Below, piece after piece: positions 17,220-25,469 of a stretch of DNA of 64,000 bases (position 1 is the stretch's first letter; the number at the start of each line of letters is the position of its first letter). Source of the DNA: Cyclobacteriaceae bacterium (lineage in GTDB: Bacteria; Bacteroidota; Bacteroidia; Cytophagales; Cyclobacteriaceae); NCBI GenBank assembly GCA_028285445.1, contig JANQPQ010000036.1, positions 1 through 64,000 on the forward strand. Direction: 5' to 3'. Both the position numbers and the translations under genes were made by a program. A model generated the notes under the pieces. The model was not told the origin of the DNA. It did no database searches and was given only the letters and a program-made list of their open reading frames with translations.

Positions 17220-17890
17220 CTGCCCTTTTTAAATCCTGCTTTGGTTAGTGTTTGTAAGAATTTTTCTCCATAGGGGAACTCATTTACAGAGTCAGGAAGG
17301 TACGTATAAGCCGCGCTATCCCCGGATATAATGCGCCCTATTTTAGGCAAAATCGCCTTAAAATAAAAATTGTAGATCTGCTTCATCGGGAATTTCTCAG
17401 GCTTGGAGAACTCTAGAATCACAGTCTTCCCCCCATCCTTTAGTACCCTGTGCATCTCTCCCAATCCGCGGTCGAGGTTTTCGAAGTTCCTAACTCCAAA
17501 AGCAACGATGGCAGCGTCAAAATTATTATCATCAAATGGCAAATTCTCGCTATCTGCCAATTGTAAATCTATGATGTGGTCAAGCTCTTTATCTTTCATC
17601 TTCTTACGACCATGCTCCAGCATTCCAGCAGATATATCAATACCCGTAACCTTCTCTGGCTTTAATGCCAACGACTCCAGGGCAAAATCGCCTGTACCTG
17701 TTGCCAGATCCAAAATGTGTTTGGGTTGAGCTTCCCGTAGTTGCCTGATAGCTTTTTTTCTCCAGCGAATATCAATGCCCAAACTGAGCAAGTGATTTAA
17801 AAAATCATACCTGTGGCTGATCTGGTTAAACATCTCGGCCACCTGCTCCTTCTTAGTAGATTGCTGATCTTTATAAGGTACTACAGTCAT
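17168..17890 (-). CDS. ubiE: Demethylmenaquinone methyltransferase
   Basis: SAM-dependent C-methyltransferase that makes menaquinone from demethylmenaquinone. The 240-residue protein carries the family signatures YDFLNHLLSLGIDIRWRKKA, the SAM loop LDLATGTGDFALES, GIDISAGMLEHGRKKM, and FGVRNFENLDRGLGEMHRVL. It uses ATG with AGAAGGATA just upstream. It opens the ubiE-porT-SDR operon, with porT starting inside its 3' end. Menaquinone, not ubiquinone, is expected in this lineage. Confidence 0.95.
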   Translation of the reverse strand: MTVVPYKDQQSTKKEQVAEMFNQISHRYDFLNHLLSLGIDIRWRKKAIRQLREAQPKHILDLATGTGDFALESLALKPEKVTGIDISAGMLEHGRKKMKDKELDHIIDLQLADSENLPFDDNNFDAAIVAFGVRNFENLDRGLGEMHRVLKDGGKTVILEFSKPEKFPMKQIYNFYFKAILPKIGRIISGDSAAYTYLPDSVNEFPYGEKFLQTLTKAGFKKGRCIPLTFGISSIYVAEK

Positions 17891-17949
17891 TATCCTTCTA
17901 ACACCAGGGCGAAGTTCTTGTTTTTTTCTTAAAGCATTGTTAGAAAAAT

Positions 17950-17979
17950 AAAAAAAGGGAGGACGTTGGGCCTCCCTTT
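17950..17979 (-). terminator. Rho-independent terminator after the OmpA-family gene
   Basis: Minus strand AAAGGGAGG, loop of 8, CCTCCCTTT: a perfect 9-bp stem (17979-17954) running into a T-rich tract (TTTTATTTTT). It lies 27 bases past the stop of the PorE-like gene and ahead of ubiE, so it separates the two transcription units. Confidence 0.9.
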
Positions 17980-18005
17980 CCGGATCTATTTATAATCAAC
18001 AAATG

Positions 18006-19994
18006 TTAATTCACAATTTTGAATTCTACCCTTCGATTCAATTCTCTTCCCTCCTCTTCATCATCATTTGAAGCCAATGGGAACTTTGCTCCCAGTCCTT
18101 CCACCTCAAACCTTTGGGATGAGATGCCCTGAGATACTAAAAATGCTACCACTTTCTTAGCTCTGTTCATTGATAGTTCTTCATTATATCGAGTCGTTCC
18201 CACGTTATCGGAATGACCAACAACTTTAATTGAGCGACCAGGGTTACGGCTCATTAATTCCTTCACTTCTTCAAGTCTTGAGTAAAATTCTTCCCTAATC
18301 TCTGTTTTATCAAAATCGAAATAAAGGTTTCGTAAACCACCTTTTCTTGCAACTGTTGTTTTCCTTACCGGCTCTGGCTCCTTTACTGGTTCCTTCTTTA
18401 CAACTACAGGAATTTTGGAGAGACTAATAGTACGAGAAACCTCTTGGCTCTCTGCAGTAGCTCCCGGTAAGTCTACGGTTACGGATTTAGGCGTATAACC
18501 ACTGAGGCGGGCCTCAACGCTAAATGATTTCCCTTCAGCAGCTTTTGTAGAATACACAAATTTCCCGAGGCTTTCTTTAGCCAGTTGGATTGAACCATCG
18601 TTTGTAGATACAGTGGCATCAACCGGGGCGTTATCCTCTCCTACTACATTTATTACTAACGATACGGACTGCAGCTTCGGTTTTTCCTCCCTGAAATCAC
18701 CCTCGAGGTTCGTAATCATGTATATGTCAGTGTAGCCCAGTCCATCTTCCCTGACAGAAGCGTAATATGCGCGGCTTCCGTCTTGCGTATTTACAAAATG
18801 CACATCATCATCTGGCGTATTTACTGGGTAGCCGAGATTTTGGGGTGTTCCCCAGGTGTTGTTTGTGCTGTCATAAACTGACTTGAAAATATCATAACCG
18901 CCCATACCGTATCCTCCCTGGCTAGAGAAGTATAGGGTTTTGCCATCGTAATGAATATAGGCAGCATCTTCGTCATATTCGGTATTTATCTGCGCTCCTG
19001 CATTTACTGGCTTCGACCAACCACCTCTTTCTCTTCTGCTCACATAAATATCGAAGCCACCCATACCCCCCGGTCTGTTACTTGAGAAGAATACTACCTC
19101 TCCATCAGGAGACATGGATATAGATTGTTCGGTATACCTGCTGTTAATTTCTTTTAGTGGGAACGGCTTTGACCAAACGCCATCTGTTACCTGGTCTGAC
19201 TCAAAGATATCACCGTTGTTTAAATCCTTGTAGATAAAAAGACTTTCACCGTGAAGAGAAACACCTAAAGCGGAATCGTGGAATCTGGTGTTTACTACAT
19301 TTCCAATGTTCTCGGCTGGCTGCCACTCTTCCCCAACTTTTCTACTGATATAAATATCCTCATAGGGTAGGTCATCATCGTCAAGGGCGTCGTTTTGGTT
19401 ACCATTTGTCCTTCGTGAGGTGAAGATCAACATATCTTCATCCACGCTCAAAACGGGGGCGTAGTCGCCATACTCGGAGTTGATTATATTACCAAGATTA
19501 GTTATTTCAAGTTTCAGTGGAGTTTGTATCAACTCCTTGCCAACCTCACATTCATAAATTCTTCTCTCCACATTTTTCATCTCCACTCTATCATCGCCTT
19601 TGTAGTTGGTATTTGCTTCCAGATGTTCTTGATAAAAGGAAAAATGTTCGATGGCCTGATCGAATTCAAGGCTATATTGATAAGATCTGCCAATGAGATA
19701 TTCAATATCGAAGCGGAAATTCTGATCCAACTCCTGTACTTTTTCAAAATAGTTTCTGGCCTGCGATTTATCCACTGATGATAGTGAAGTTTGCCCTGCT
19801 TTATAATTGGCCTCCAGGTTTTCAGGATCAAGTTCAACGGCTTTCTTGTATTGCTCTAAGGCCAGATTTACCGCGCCTTTTTCAAGAATCTTGTCTCCGC
19901 TGGCTATCAGCCGGGAAACTGCCCGCTCGTTTTGTGCCTGCAACCCTACCGCGGCAAGTAGGATTAGTACAGATGCGCAAATTACTCTTTTCAT
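18006..19994 (-). CDS. PorE-like TPR / PD40 beta-propeller / OmpA protein
   Basis: A 662-residue exported protein with a signal peptide (ending GLQAQ), two to three TPR motifs (about 27-130, ALEQYKKAVELDPENLEANY), a PD40/WD40-like propeller (about 170-430, repeats such as SMSPDGEVVFFSSNRPGG and YFSSQGGYGMGGYDIF), a carboxypeptidase-regulatory-like domain (about 445-525), and a C-terminal OmpA domain (YFDFDKTEIRE, VVGHSDNVGTTRYNEELSMNRA) that binds peptidoglycan. The domain order is that of PorE, which tethers the T9SS to the cell wall. No lipobox cysteine is seen. Related proteins are numerous in this phylum, so the PorE role is only likely. Confidence 0.75.
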   Translation of the reverse strand: MKRVICASVLILLAAVGLQAQNERAVSRLIASGDKILEKGAVNLALEQYKKAVELDPENLEANYKAGQTSLSSVDKSQARNYFEKVQELDQNFRFDIEYLIGRSYQYSLEFDQAIEHFSFYQEHLEANTNYKGDDRVEMKNVERRIYECEVGKELIQTPLKLEITNLGNIINSEYGDYAPVLSVDEDMLIFTSRRTNGNQNDALDDDDLPYEDIYISRKVGEEWQPAENIGNVVNTRFHDSALGVSLHGESLFIYKDLNNGDIFESDQVTDGVWSKPFPLKEINSRYTEQSISMSPDGEVVFFSSNRPGGMGGFDIYVSRRERGGWSKPVNAGAQINTEYDEDAAYIHYDGKTLYFSSQGGYGMGGYDIFKSVYDSTNNTWGTPQNLGYPVNTPDDDVHFVNTQDGSRAYYASVREDGLGYTDIYMITNLEGDFREEKPKLQSVSLVINVVGEDNAPVDATVSTNDGSIQLAKESLGKFVYSTKAAEGKSFSVEARLSGYTPKSVTVDLPGATAESQEVSRTISLSKIPVVVKKEPVKEPEPVRKTTVARKGGLRNLYFDFDKTEIREEFYSRLEEVKELMSRNPGRSIKVVGHSDNVGTTRYNEELSMNRAKKVVAFLVSQGISSQRFEVEGLGAKFPLASNDDEEEGRELNRRVEFKIVN

Positions 19995-20295
19995 AACCGT
20001 AGTAGTTCAAGATTGATGTATCCTGCTTTTAAGTTAATATCGATAGTGACTTAATTCATAGATATTATACGGGCTGTGCTACCTCTCAGTGTATGATTTC
20101 GGCTCCATTTGCCCTATAATTTGATAGTTTTGCAATGCCGTTAACATCTAAAGTTAATATTACATTGTGGAGCTTATTAAGTCCAACCATTTCAATTCAA
20201 AAATTGCTAGTTGTTACCTTGCAAATAGATACAAGTCAAGAAAAAGTTGAACTAAACGCAGAGGAGATTATCAATTATTTACCTATTTATTACCT
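19995..20295. other. Intergenic region between OmpA-family gene and engB
   Basis: A 301-base AT-rich divergent region with no open frame of note. The only clear element is TAGTTTTG at 20125-20132 on the plus strand, a match to the -7 box TAnnTTTG; the nearest TTTG lies 13 bases upstream, shorter than the usual spacing. If used it would give engB a leader of about 155 bases. I see no terminator, RNA gene or strong repeat; AGTTAATAT occurs twice (about 20037 and 20153). Confidence 0.4.
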
Positions 20296-20901
20296 ATGCT
20301 TATAAAAAAAGCGGTTTTCGTAACGAGCAGCACTACATTGAAGCAATCTCCCACTGATGGGCTGCTGGAGTTTGCCTTTATAGGCAGATCAAATGTTGGA
20401 AAATCTTCCTTGATCAACATGTTATGTGCTAAGAAGAATCTTGCTAAAACATCAGGCACTCCTGGCAAAACTCAGCTAATCAATCACTTCCTAATCAATG
20501 ACCTGTGGTACTTGGTAGACCTGCCAGGATATGGCTGGGCGAAGGTCAGCAAAAGCAAAAAAGAGGCCTGGGACGAAATGATAAGAAACTATCTGCTGAA
20601 AAGGGAGGCCCTGGCTTGCACTTTTGTATTGGTAGATTCCAGGCTGGAGCCGCAAAAAATAGACGTAGATTTCATCAATTGGCTGGGTTCAAAGGAAGTT
20701 CCCTTTGCAGTAATCTTTACTAAGAGTGATAAGCACTCCAGAAACAAAGCGGTGTCTTCTGTGAAGCGGTTCAACAAGCACCTATCTCAGTACTGGGATA
20801 CCCTTCCCCCAATATTCCTGTCCTCTTCGGTTTCGCAAGACGGAAAGAAAGAGATATTGGAATATATTAACGGCATCCTTAATGACTTTGACAACAGGTA
20901 G
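20296..20901 (+). CDS. engB: Ribosome-biogenesis GTP-binding protein YsxC/EngB
   Basis: GTPase needed for late assembly of the large ribosomal subunit. The 201-residue protein holds all G motifs in order: G1 GRSNVGKSSLIN, G2 SGTPGKTQLINHF, G3 DLPGYGWAKV, G4 TKSDK, and G5 SSSVSQDG. The length is standard and ATG fits the family N-terminus. A -7-like box for the next gene begins one base past its stop codon, suggesting that the DUF5606 gene is transcribed separately as well as by read-through. Confidence 0.96.
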   Translation: MLIKKAVFVTSSTTLKQSPTDGLLEFAFIGRSNVGKSSLINMLCAKKNLAKTSGTPGKTQLINHFLINDLWYLVDLPGYGWAKVSKSKKEAWDEMIRNYLLKREALACTFVLVDSRLEPQKIDVDFINWLGSKEVPFAVIFTKSDKHSRNKAVSSVKRFNKHLSQYWDTLPPIFLSSSVSQDGKKEILEYINGILNDFDNR

Positions 20902-20909
20902 TATATTTG
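20902..20909 (+). promoter_or_regulatory. -7 box for the DUF5606 gene
   Basis: TATATTTG, an exact match to TAnnTTTG, directly after the engB stop. It is followed by TGCCACTC, the same bases that follow the -7 box of the NUDIX gene. The leader would be about 15-17 bases. The -33 region is unclear. Confidence 0.55.
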
Positions 20910-20931
20910 TGCCACTCGAAAATTTATAGTA

Positions 20932-21405
20932 ATGGATCTTAAGGAAATAGCAACGGTCTCTGGCAAGGGAGGTCTATTTAGGGTGGTTAAGCCTACACGC
21001 ACGGGGGTAATCCTGGAGTCTATTGACGAAAAGAAAACAAAGCTTGTCGCCAACGTTAATACGAGAGTTTCCCTCCTTGACGAAATATCTATTTATACCA
21101 CAGATAGTGATGGCTCTGCGCCCCTAATTGACGTTTTTACGAAGATCAAAGAAGAGTTTGGTGATGACCCGGGAATTGATAGCCAATCGAGTGGTGAAGA
21201 ATTGAAATCATTTATCAAGTTCATTTTACCCCAGTACGATGAGGAGCGCGTCTATACTTCGGATGTTAAAAAACTTGTGAGTTGGTATAAGATCTTGCAC
21301 GCCAACTTCCCTGAGCTTCTCACCAAAGAAGAGGGTGAGAAGAATGATGAACAAGCCGGGGACACGCAGCAGGAAGAAAGTAATGGAGAGGAAAAAGATA
21401 ACTGA
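20932..21405 (+). CDS. DUF5606 family protein
   Basis: A 157-residue cytosolic protein of a conserved Bacteroidota family of unknown function. The N-terminal half has the family's look (LKEIATVSGKGGLFRVVKPT, GVILESIDEKKTKLVAN, RVSLLDEISIYT), predicted to be a small beta-rich domain; a helical part with LVSWYKILHANFPELL follows, and the last 25 residues are acidic and probably disordered. Its end overlaps the next gene by 23 bases in another frame. Neighbours on either side (engB, fbp) do not reveal its role. Confidence 0.8.
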   Translation: MDLKEIATVSGKGGLFRVVKPTRTGVILESIDEKKTKLVANVNTRVSLLDEISIYTTDSDGSAPLIDVFTKIKEEFGDDPGIDSQSSGEELKSFIKFILPQYDEERVYTSDVKKLVSWYKILHANFPELLTKEEGEKNDEQAGDTQQEESNGEEKDN

Positions 21406-21694
21406 GGAGCAGGAACTAGCAAAGTTGTTAAGTCCTCTTCAGGACACCCTGGCAGAACATACCAACATTTCCTTTGATAATATCAAGGTTCAACTTACCA
21501 ACCGAATCAATTATCTTCTATTGAATGATATCCAGCAACTGCTTAATGCCCTCTACAGGGTTGATGTTCCTGAGGAAAAGTTTAACATGGTGATGGCCGG
21601 AAGCGATCTAGAAAATCTAGCGGCAGATTTGGCAGATTTGGTTATTTCGCGTCAGCTGCAAAAAATTGAAAGCCGAAAACGTTATCCTCAATAA
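21383..21694 (+). CDS. Small conserved helical protein of unknown function
   Basis: A 103-residue protein if started at ATG 21383, preceded by AGGAAGAAAG, a better start than the in-frame ATG at 21335. The sequence is mostly helical: ITEEQELAKLLSPLQDTLAEHT, then INYLLLNDIQQLLNALYRVDVPEEKF, and LADLVISRQLQKIESR at the end. I have a sense of similar small proteins in other Bacteroidota, but no family name can be given with confidence. It overlaps the DUF5606 gene by 23 bases and ends directly against the fbp stop on the other strand. Confidence 0.65.
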   Translation: MERKKITEEQELAKLLSPLQDTLAEHTNISFDNIKVQLTNRINYLLLNDIQQLLNALYRVDVPEEKFNMVMAGSDLENLAADLADLVISRQLQKIESRKRYPQ

Positions 21695-22684
21695 CTAGAA
21701 ATAGCTAGCTGCCTTCTCAACCATATTTTTGGAACCAACGAAGTATGGCACTCGCTGATGTAATTCCGTAGGCTCTATCTCCAAAATCCTTCTCTCCCCA
21801 TCTGTTGCCATTCCTCCAGCTTGCTCAGCAATAAATGCCAGTGCATTGCACTCATACATCAAGCGCAATTTACCATTTGGAGCCTTAGCCGTTCTTGGAT
21901 AGATATAAATACCCCCTTTGAGCAGGTTGCGATGAAAATCGGAGACTAAAGATCCGATATAACGTCCCGAATAATTCTGCTCCCGGCAATAATCCAGATA
22001 ATTCTTAACTGAATCTTCAAAGCTATTATAAGAACCCTCATTGATTGAGTAGATCTTACCATCCTCCGGAATCATCATTTTGTTATGTGACAAAAAATAT
22101 TCACCAAGTGATGGCTCGTAAGTAAACCCGTAGACACCAGCACCGGTAGTATAAACCAACATAGTAGATGACCCATACAGAACGTAGCCAGCGGCCACTT
22201 GCTCTGTACCTTTTTGAAGCACATCCCTCTCTTCTATCGGAGCCCCCAATGGAGACTTCCGCCTGAAAATTGAAAAGATTGTACCGATGGAGACATTAAC
22301 ATCAATGTTAGATGAGCCATCAAGTGGGTCAATGGCAACTACGTATCTTCCGGTATCATTCCCAACCTCAATAATCTCATCTTCCTCCTCTGAAATTATG
22401 GCGCAAACCTCGCCTCCCTTTGTTAAGGCCCTGATAAATCTAATATTTGCTAATACGTCAAGTTTCTGCTGATCCTCGCCTTGTACATTCTGCGTACCAA
22501 TTGCTCCGGCAATATTCATTAGGCCGGCTTTGTTTATCTCGCGGTTGACAACCTTTCCTGATAGTGCGATGTCACGTAGTAATTGAGATAGCTCTCCGGT
22601 TGCGAACTTAAAATCGTCTTGGTTATTTTTGATAAATCTGTCGAGTGGGGATCCGATGGGAAGGGCAATCCTCGATTCTTCCAT
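21695..22684 (-). CDS. fbp: Fructose-1,6-bisphosphatase, class I
   Basis: Hydrolyses fructose 1,6-bisphosphate to fructose 6-phosphate in gluconeogenesis. The 329-residue protein has the metal-binding signature [20 protein letters not shown], the acidic SEEEDE site before it, the regulatory-region [12 protein letters not shown], and [12 protein letters not shown] near the C-terminus with the catalytic Lys-Arg pair. ATG at 22684 fits the family. It is divergent from the aspartate kinase gene with 84 bases between. Confidence 0.96.
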   Translation of the reverse strand: MEESRIALPIGSPLDRFIKNNQDDFKFATGELSQLLRDIALSGKVVNREINKAGLMNIAGAIGTQNVQGEDQQKLDVLANIRFIRALTKGGEVCAIISEEEDEIIEVGNDTGRYVVAIDPLDGSSNIDVNVSIGTIFSIFRRKSPLGAPIEERDVLQKGTEQVAAGYVLYGSSTMLVYTTGAGVYGFTYEPSLGEYFLSHNKMMIPEDGKIYSINEGSYNSFEDSVKNYLDYCREQNYSGRYIGSLVSDFHRNLLKGGIYIYPRTAKAPNGKLRLMYECNALAFIAEQAGGMATDGERRILEIEPTELHQRVPYFVGSKNMVEKAASYF

Positions 22685-22768
22685 AATTTCTTTTTCTTAG
22701 GGGGATTTGTTTGTATTTCTAAGCTAATTTCGCCGCAATTTAATAATTAAAAATCTAGTTAGCCCGAG

Positions 22769-24043
22769 ATGAAGGTCTTCAAATTTGGTGGTGCTTCGGT
22801 AAAAGACACGGCGGCAATTAAGAATATGTGTGCTATCGTGAAGGAGCATGAAGGAGATCAATTGGTTGTAGTTGTTTCTGCCATGGGCAAGACCACCAAT
22901 GCGCTTGAACAATTGCTTGATCTCTCTTGGTTTGGAGAAAACTACGATCAGAAACTGGAGCAACTCCAGTCATATCATTTTGGTATTATCGATGAACTAT
23001 TTGGTGATGGCGGGGAAACGACCAGGGAGGGTGTTAGTGACATTTTTTCAAATCTAAAGAAGCAACTATCTTCCAAGTACGAAGACTACAATCAGCTCTA
23101 CGACGCCATTGTCTGCCACGGCGAATATCTTTCAACCAAAATCATCTCAGACTATCTCAGTCATTTAGGGCATCCTACGCTCTTGTTAGATGCTGCCAAA
23201 GTAATTCGAACTGATGCCACCTTTAAGGAGGGAAAAGTTGAATGGCAAGAAACTGAAGCCCAGATAGCCACTAATGTTGGACAAAACACTGAAAATGCAA
23301 CTGTTGTAAGTCAAGGGTTTATAGGCGGTACTGCAAACAACCAAGTCACTACGCTGGGAAGAGAGGGATCAGACTTTACTGCTGCAATTTTTGCCTCCTG
23401 TCTCAGGGCAAACGCAGTTACGATTTGGAAAGACGTTCCGGGTATTCTTACTGCCGACCCGAAGTTAATTCCAGAGGCCCGGCTATTTTCTGAACTGCCC
23501 TATAATGAAGCATCGGAAATGACCTACTATGGAGCCAGTGTTATCCACCCCAAAACAATAAAGCCCCTCGCTATTAAAAATATCCCGCTTTTCGTACGAA
23601 GCTTCGATAACCCGGATGCCCCCGGAACCTGCATCCACGACTGCAACCTTGAAAATCCACCCACAGCAATAATTTTCAAAAAGGATCAGTGCCTTTTTTC
23701 TTTCAAGGTGGTGGATTTCACTTTTGTTAATGAAGACGCGATTAGTAAGATCTTTGGAATATTGCACGATGTGAACATAAAGATCAACATCATGCAAAAT
23801 TCAGCCATTTCATTTTCCGTTTGCTTTGATTACAATAAGATTAAAGTTGACAATCTCATCGATAGACTAGGCCAGGAATTCCGTTACTTCTACAATCTAG
23901 GGTTGACCTTGATCACACTTAAGAATTACACTGAAGAAGAATTTCTAAAATACAGTAGCCGCGAAGATATTCTTTTGGAACAGAAATCGAGAAAGAACTA
24001 CAGAGTTCTGGTGTCTAGCCCAAATCCGCATGGCGACTCCTGA
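22769..24043 (+). CDS. Aspartate kinase
   Basis: Phosphorylates aspartate, the first step to lysine, threonine and methionine. The 424-residue monofunctional enzyme starts MKVFKFGGASVKD (the KFGGxSV nucleotide motif), has SQGFIGG and TTLGREGSDFTAAIFA for substrate binding, WKDVPGILTADPK, and EASEMTYYGASVIHPKTIKPL. A shorter C-terminal regulatory region follows (about 300-424), with one recognisable ACT-like segment (ISKIFGILHDVNIKINIMQ) where feedback by lysine or threonine would act. Its last 29 bases overlap the convergent phosphatase gene. Confidence 0.93.
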   Translation: MKVFKFGGASVKDTAAIKNMCAIVKEHEGDQLVVVVSAMGKTTNALEQLLDLSWFGENYDQKLEQLQSYHFGIIDELFGDGGETTREGVSDIFSNLKKQLSSKYEDYNQLYDAIVCHGEYLSTKIISDYLSHLGHPTLLLDAAKVIRTDATFKEGKVEWQETEAQIATNVGQNTENATVVSQGFIGGTANNQVTTLGREGSDFTAAIFASCLRANAVTIWKDVPGILTADPKLIPEARLFSELPYNEASEMTYYGASVIHPKTIKPLAIKNIPLFVRSFDNPDAPGTCIHDCNLENPPTAIIFKKDQCLFSFKVVDFTFVNEDAISKIFGILHDVNIKINIMQNSAISFSVCFDYNKIKVDNLIDRLGQEFRYFYNLGLTLITLKNYTEEEFLKYSSREDILLEQKSRKNYRVLVSSPNPHGDS

Positions 24044-24494
24044 TATGGTCCAGCAAATTGTCCATAGATCGGTCCAGTATGTCGTGTACATGCTGAAAAC
24101 CCTCTGAGCCACCATAGTAAGGATCGGGCACGTCACTTCCTTTATCCACTGGATCAAAATCTCTCATCAGCAGCACCTGTTGGGAATGGTCACTGGTGGC
24201 TAATGACATGATGTCTCGCAGGTTTGACTTGTCCATTGCCACGATGTAATCGTATTTATCAAAATAAGACTGATCAAACTGCTGAGCCCGGTGATCTAAT
24301 TCCAGGCCATTCCTGGAGATACAATCCAATGTACGGCCATCTGGCAATTCACCAATGTGCCAGCTTCCGGTCCCAGCTGAATCCACGGCTATTTTATCGG
24401 CGATGCCAGCATCTCCAACTTTCTTATTCATAACCGCCTCAGCCAACGGAGAACGGCAAATATTTCCAAGGCAAACGAATACTATTCTTAACAT
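24015..24494 (-). CDS. Low-molecular-weight protein tyrosine phosphatase
   Basis: Cytosolic phosphatase acting on phosphotyrosine in proteins. With ATG at 24494 the protein is 159 residues and begins MLRIVFVCLGNICRSPLAEA, the P-loop C(X)5R with Cys8 and Arg14 at the usual place; the upstream TTG extension to 24524 would push the motif out of register with the family. The general acid lies in DVPDPYYGG. It overlaps the aspartate kinase gene end by 29 bases. There is no tyrosine kinase or exopolysaccharide cluster beside it, so the target is unknown. Confidence 0.93.
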   Translation of the reverse strand: MLRIVFVCLGNICRSPLAEAVMNKKVGDAGIADKIAVDSAGTGSWHIGELPDGRTLDCISRNGLELDHRAQQFDQSYFDKYDYIVAMDKSNLRDIMSLATSDHSQQVLLMRDFDPVDKGSDVPDPYYGGSEGFQHVHDILDRSMDNLLDHIRSRHADLG

Positions 24495-24607
24495 AGCTTG
24501 AAACCCTATTTTCAATTTTGTCAATAATAAGGGTTACTTCGATAAGAGACCAAGTATATATTGATGTTAACACAATATTTCACATAAGCTTGTTTAGCAT
24601 TGCAGTG

Positions 24608-24640
24608 AAAACCTCCTTTGAAAAAAGGAGGTTTTTCTTT
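24608..24640 (+). terminator. Strong rho-independent terminator without an upstream plus-strand gene
   Basis: AAAACCTCCTTT, loop GAAA, AAAGGAGGTTTT: a perfect 12-bp stem with a stable GNRA loop, then TCTTTTTC. The T tract is on the plus strand only. No plus-strand gene lies within 560 bases upstream, so it ends either a long 3' extension of the aspartate kinase mRNA running antisense to the phosphatase gene, or a short leader or small RNA ahead of the enoyl-CoA hydratase gene. Confidence 0.85.
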
Positions 24641-24695
24641 TTCTTCCTTTCGAGAATAATTTCCTTTGCCACTTACATCTAGCAACCCGATCCCA

Positions 24696-25469
24696 ATGGA
24701 GTTTATTAAACTAAATAAAGCTTACGCCGAACATGTGGCCCTGATTGAATTGAACAGGCCAAAGGAATTAAACGCGCTCAATCTGCAGTTAATGGGTGAA
24801 CTCCGAGACGCGCTGCAGGAATTGGATAAGACAGATGAAGTAAGAGTAATTATTGTCACCGGCAATGAGAGAGCTTTTGCTGCTGGGGCAGATATTAAGC
24901 AGATGGCCGACAATAACGCCATTGACATGCTTATGATAGACCAATTCTCCACCTGGGACCAAATAAGAAAAACCAAGAAGCCGGTTATTGCCGCAGTATC
25001 TGGTTTTGCGCTGGGAGGAGGTTGCGAATTGGCCATGACCTGCGACATGATTATTGCATCTGAAACTGCAAAATTTGGTCAGCCTGAGATTAAGATAGGG
25101 GTTACACCTGGCGCCGGCGGAACCCAAAGGCTTACTAAGGCCATTGGTAAAGCCCGAGCAATGGAAATGGTACTCACAGGCAAATTTATCTCCGCAGAGG
25201 AGGCCCTTTCCTTTGGCCTGATAAACAAAGTGGTGCCAGTAGAAATGTATTTGCAAGAGGCGCTTAAGCTGGCCTTGGAAATTGCCTCAATGTCTCCAGT
25301 GGCAGTACAGCTGGCAAAAGAATCAGTTAACCGATCTTTCGAAACACATTTGGATGAAGGGCTACATTTTGAACGCAAGAACTTCTATCTCACCTTCGCC
25401 TCTGAAGATCAAACCGAAGGCATGAATGCTTTTGTAGAGAAAAGAAAAGCGAATTACAAAGGCAAATAA
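24696..25469 (+). CDS. Enoyl-CoA hydratase/isomerase family protein
   Basis: Crotonase-fold enzyme, probably hydrating enoyl-CoA in fatty-acid breakdown. From ATG 24696 it is 257 residues, the usual size; an in-frame TTG at 24666 would add ten residues of no family character. The oxyanion hole segments AFAAGADIKQM and VSGFALGGGCELAMTCD, and both catalytic glutamates (in GGGCELAM and GQPEIKIG before VTPGAGGTQRL), are present, supporting a true hydratase. A strong terminator lies 56 bases upstream. It ends directly against the stop of the convergent DUF6588 gene. Confidence 0.93.
   Translation: MEFIKLNKAYAEHVALIELNRPKELNALNLQLMGELRDALQELDKTDEVRVIIVTGNERAFAAGADIKQMADNNAIDMLMIDQFSTWDQIRKTKKPVIAAVSGFALGGGCELAMTCDMIIASETAKFGQPEIKIGVTPGAGGTQRLTKAIGKARAMEMVLTGKFISAEEALSFGLINKVVPVEMYLQEALKLALEIASMSPVAVQLAKESVNRSFETHLDEGLHFERKNFYLTFASEDQTEGMNAFVEKRKANYKGK

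Noticed and set aside
24789..25256. A 155-codon open frame opposite the enoyl-CoA hydratase gene
   Set aside because: It lies entirely antisense to a complete, motif-bearing enzyme gene and has no own start context.
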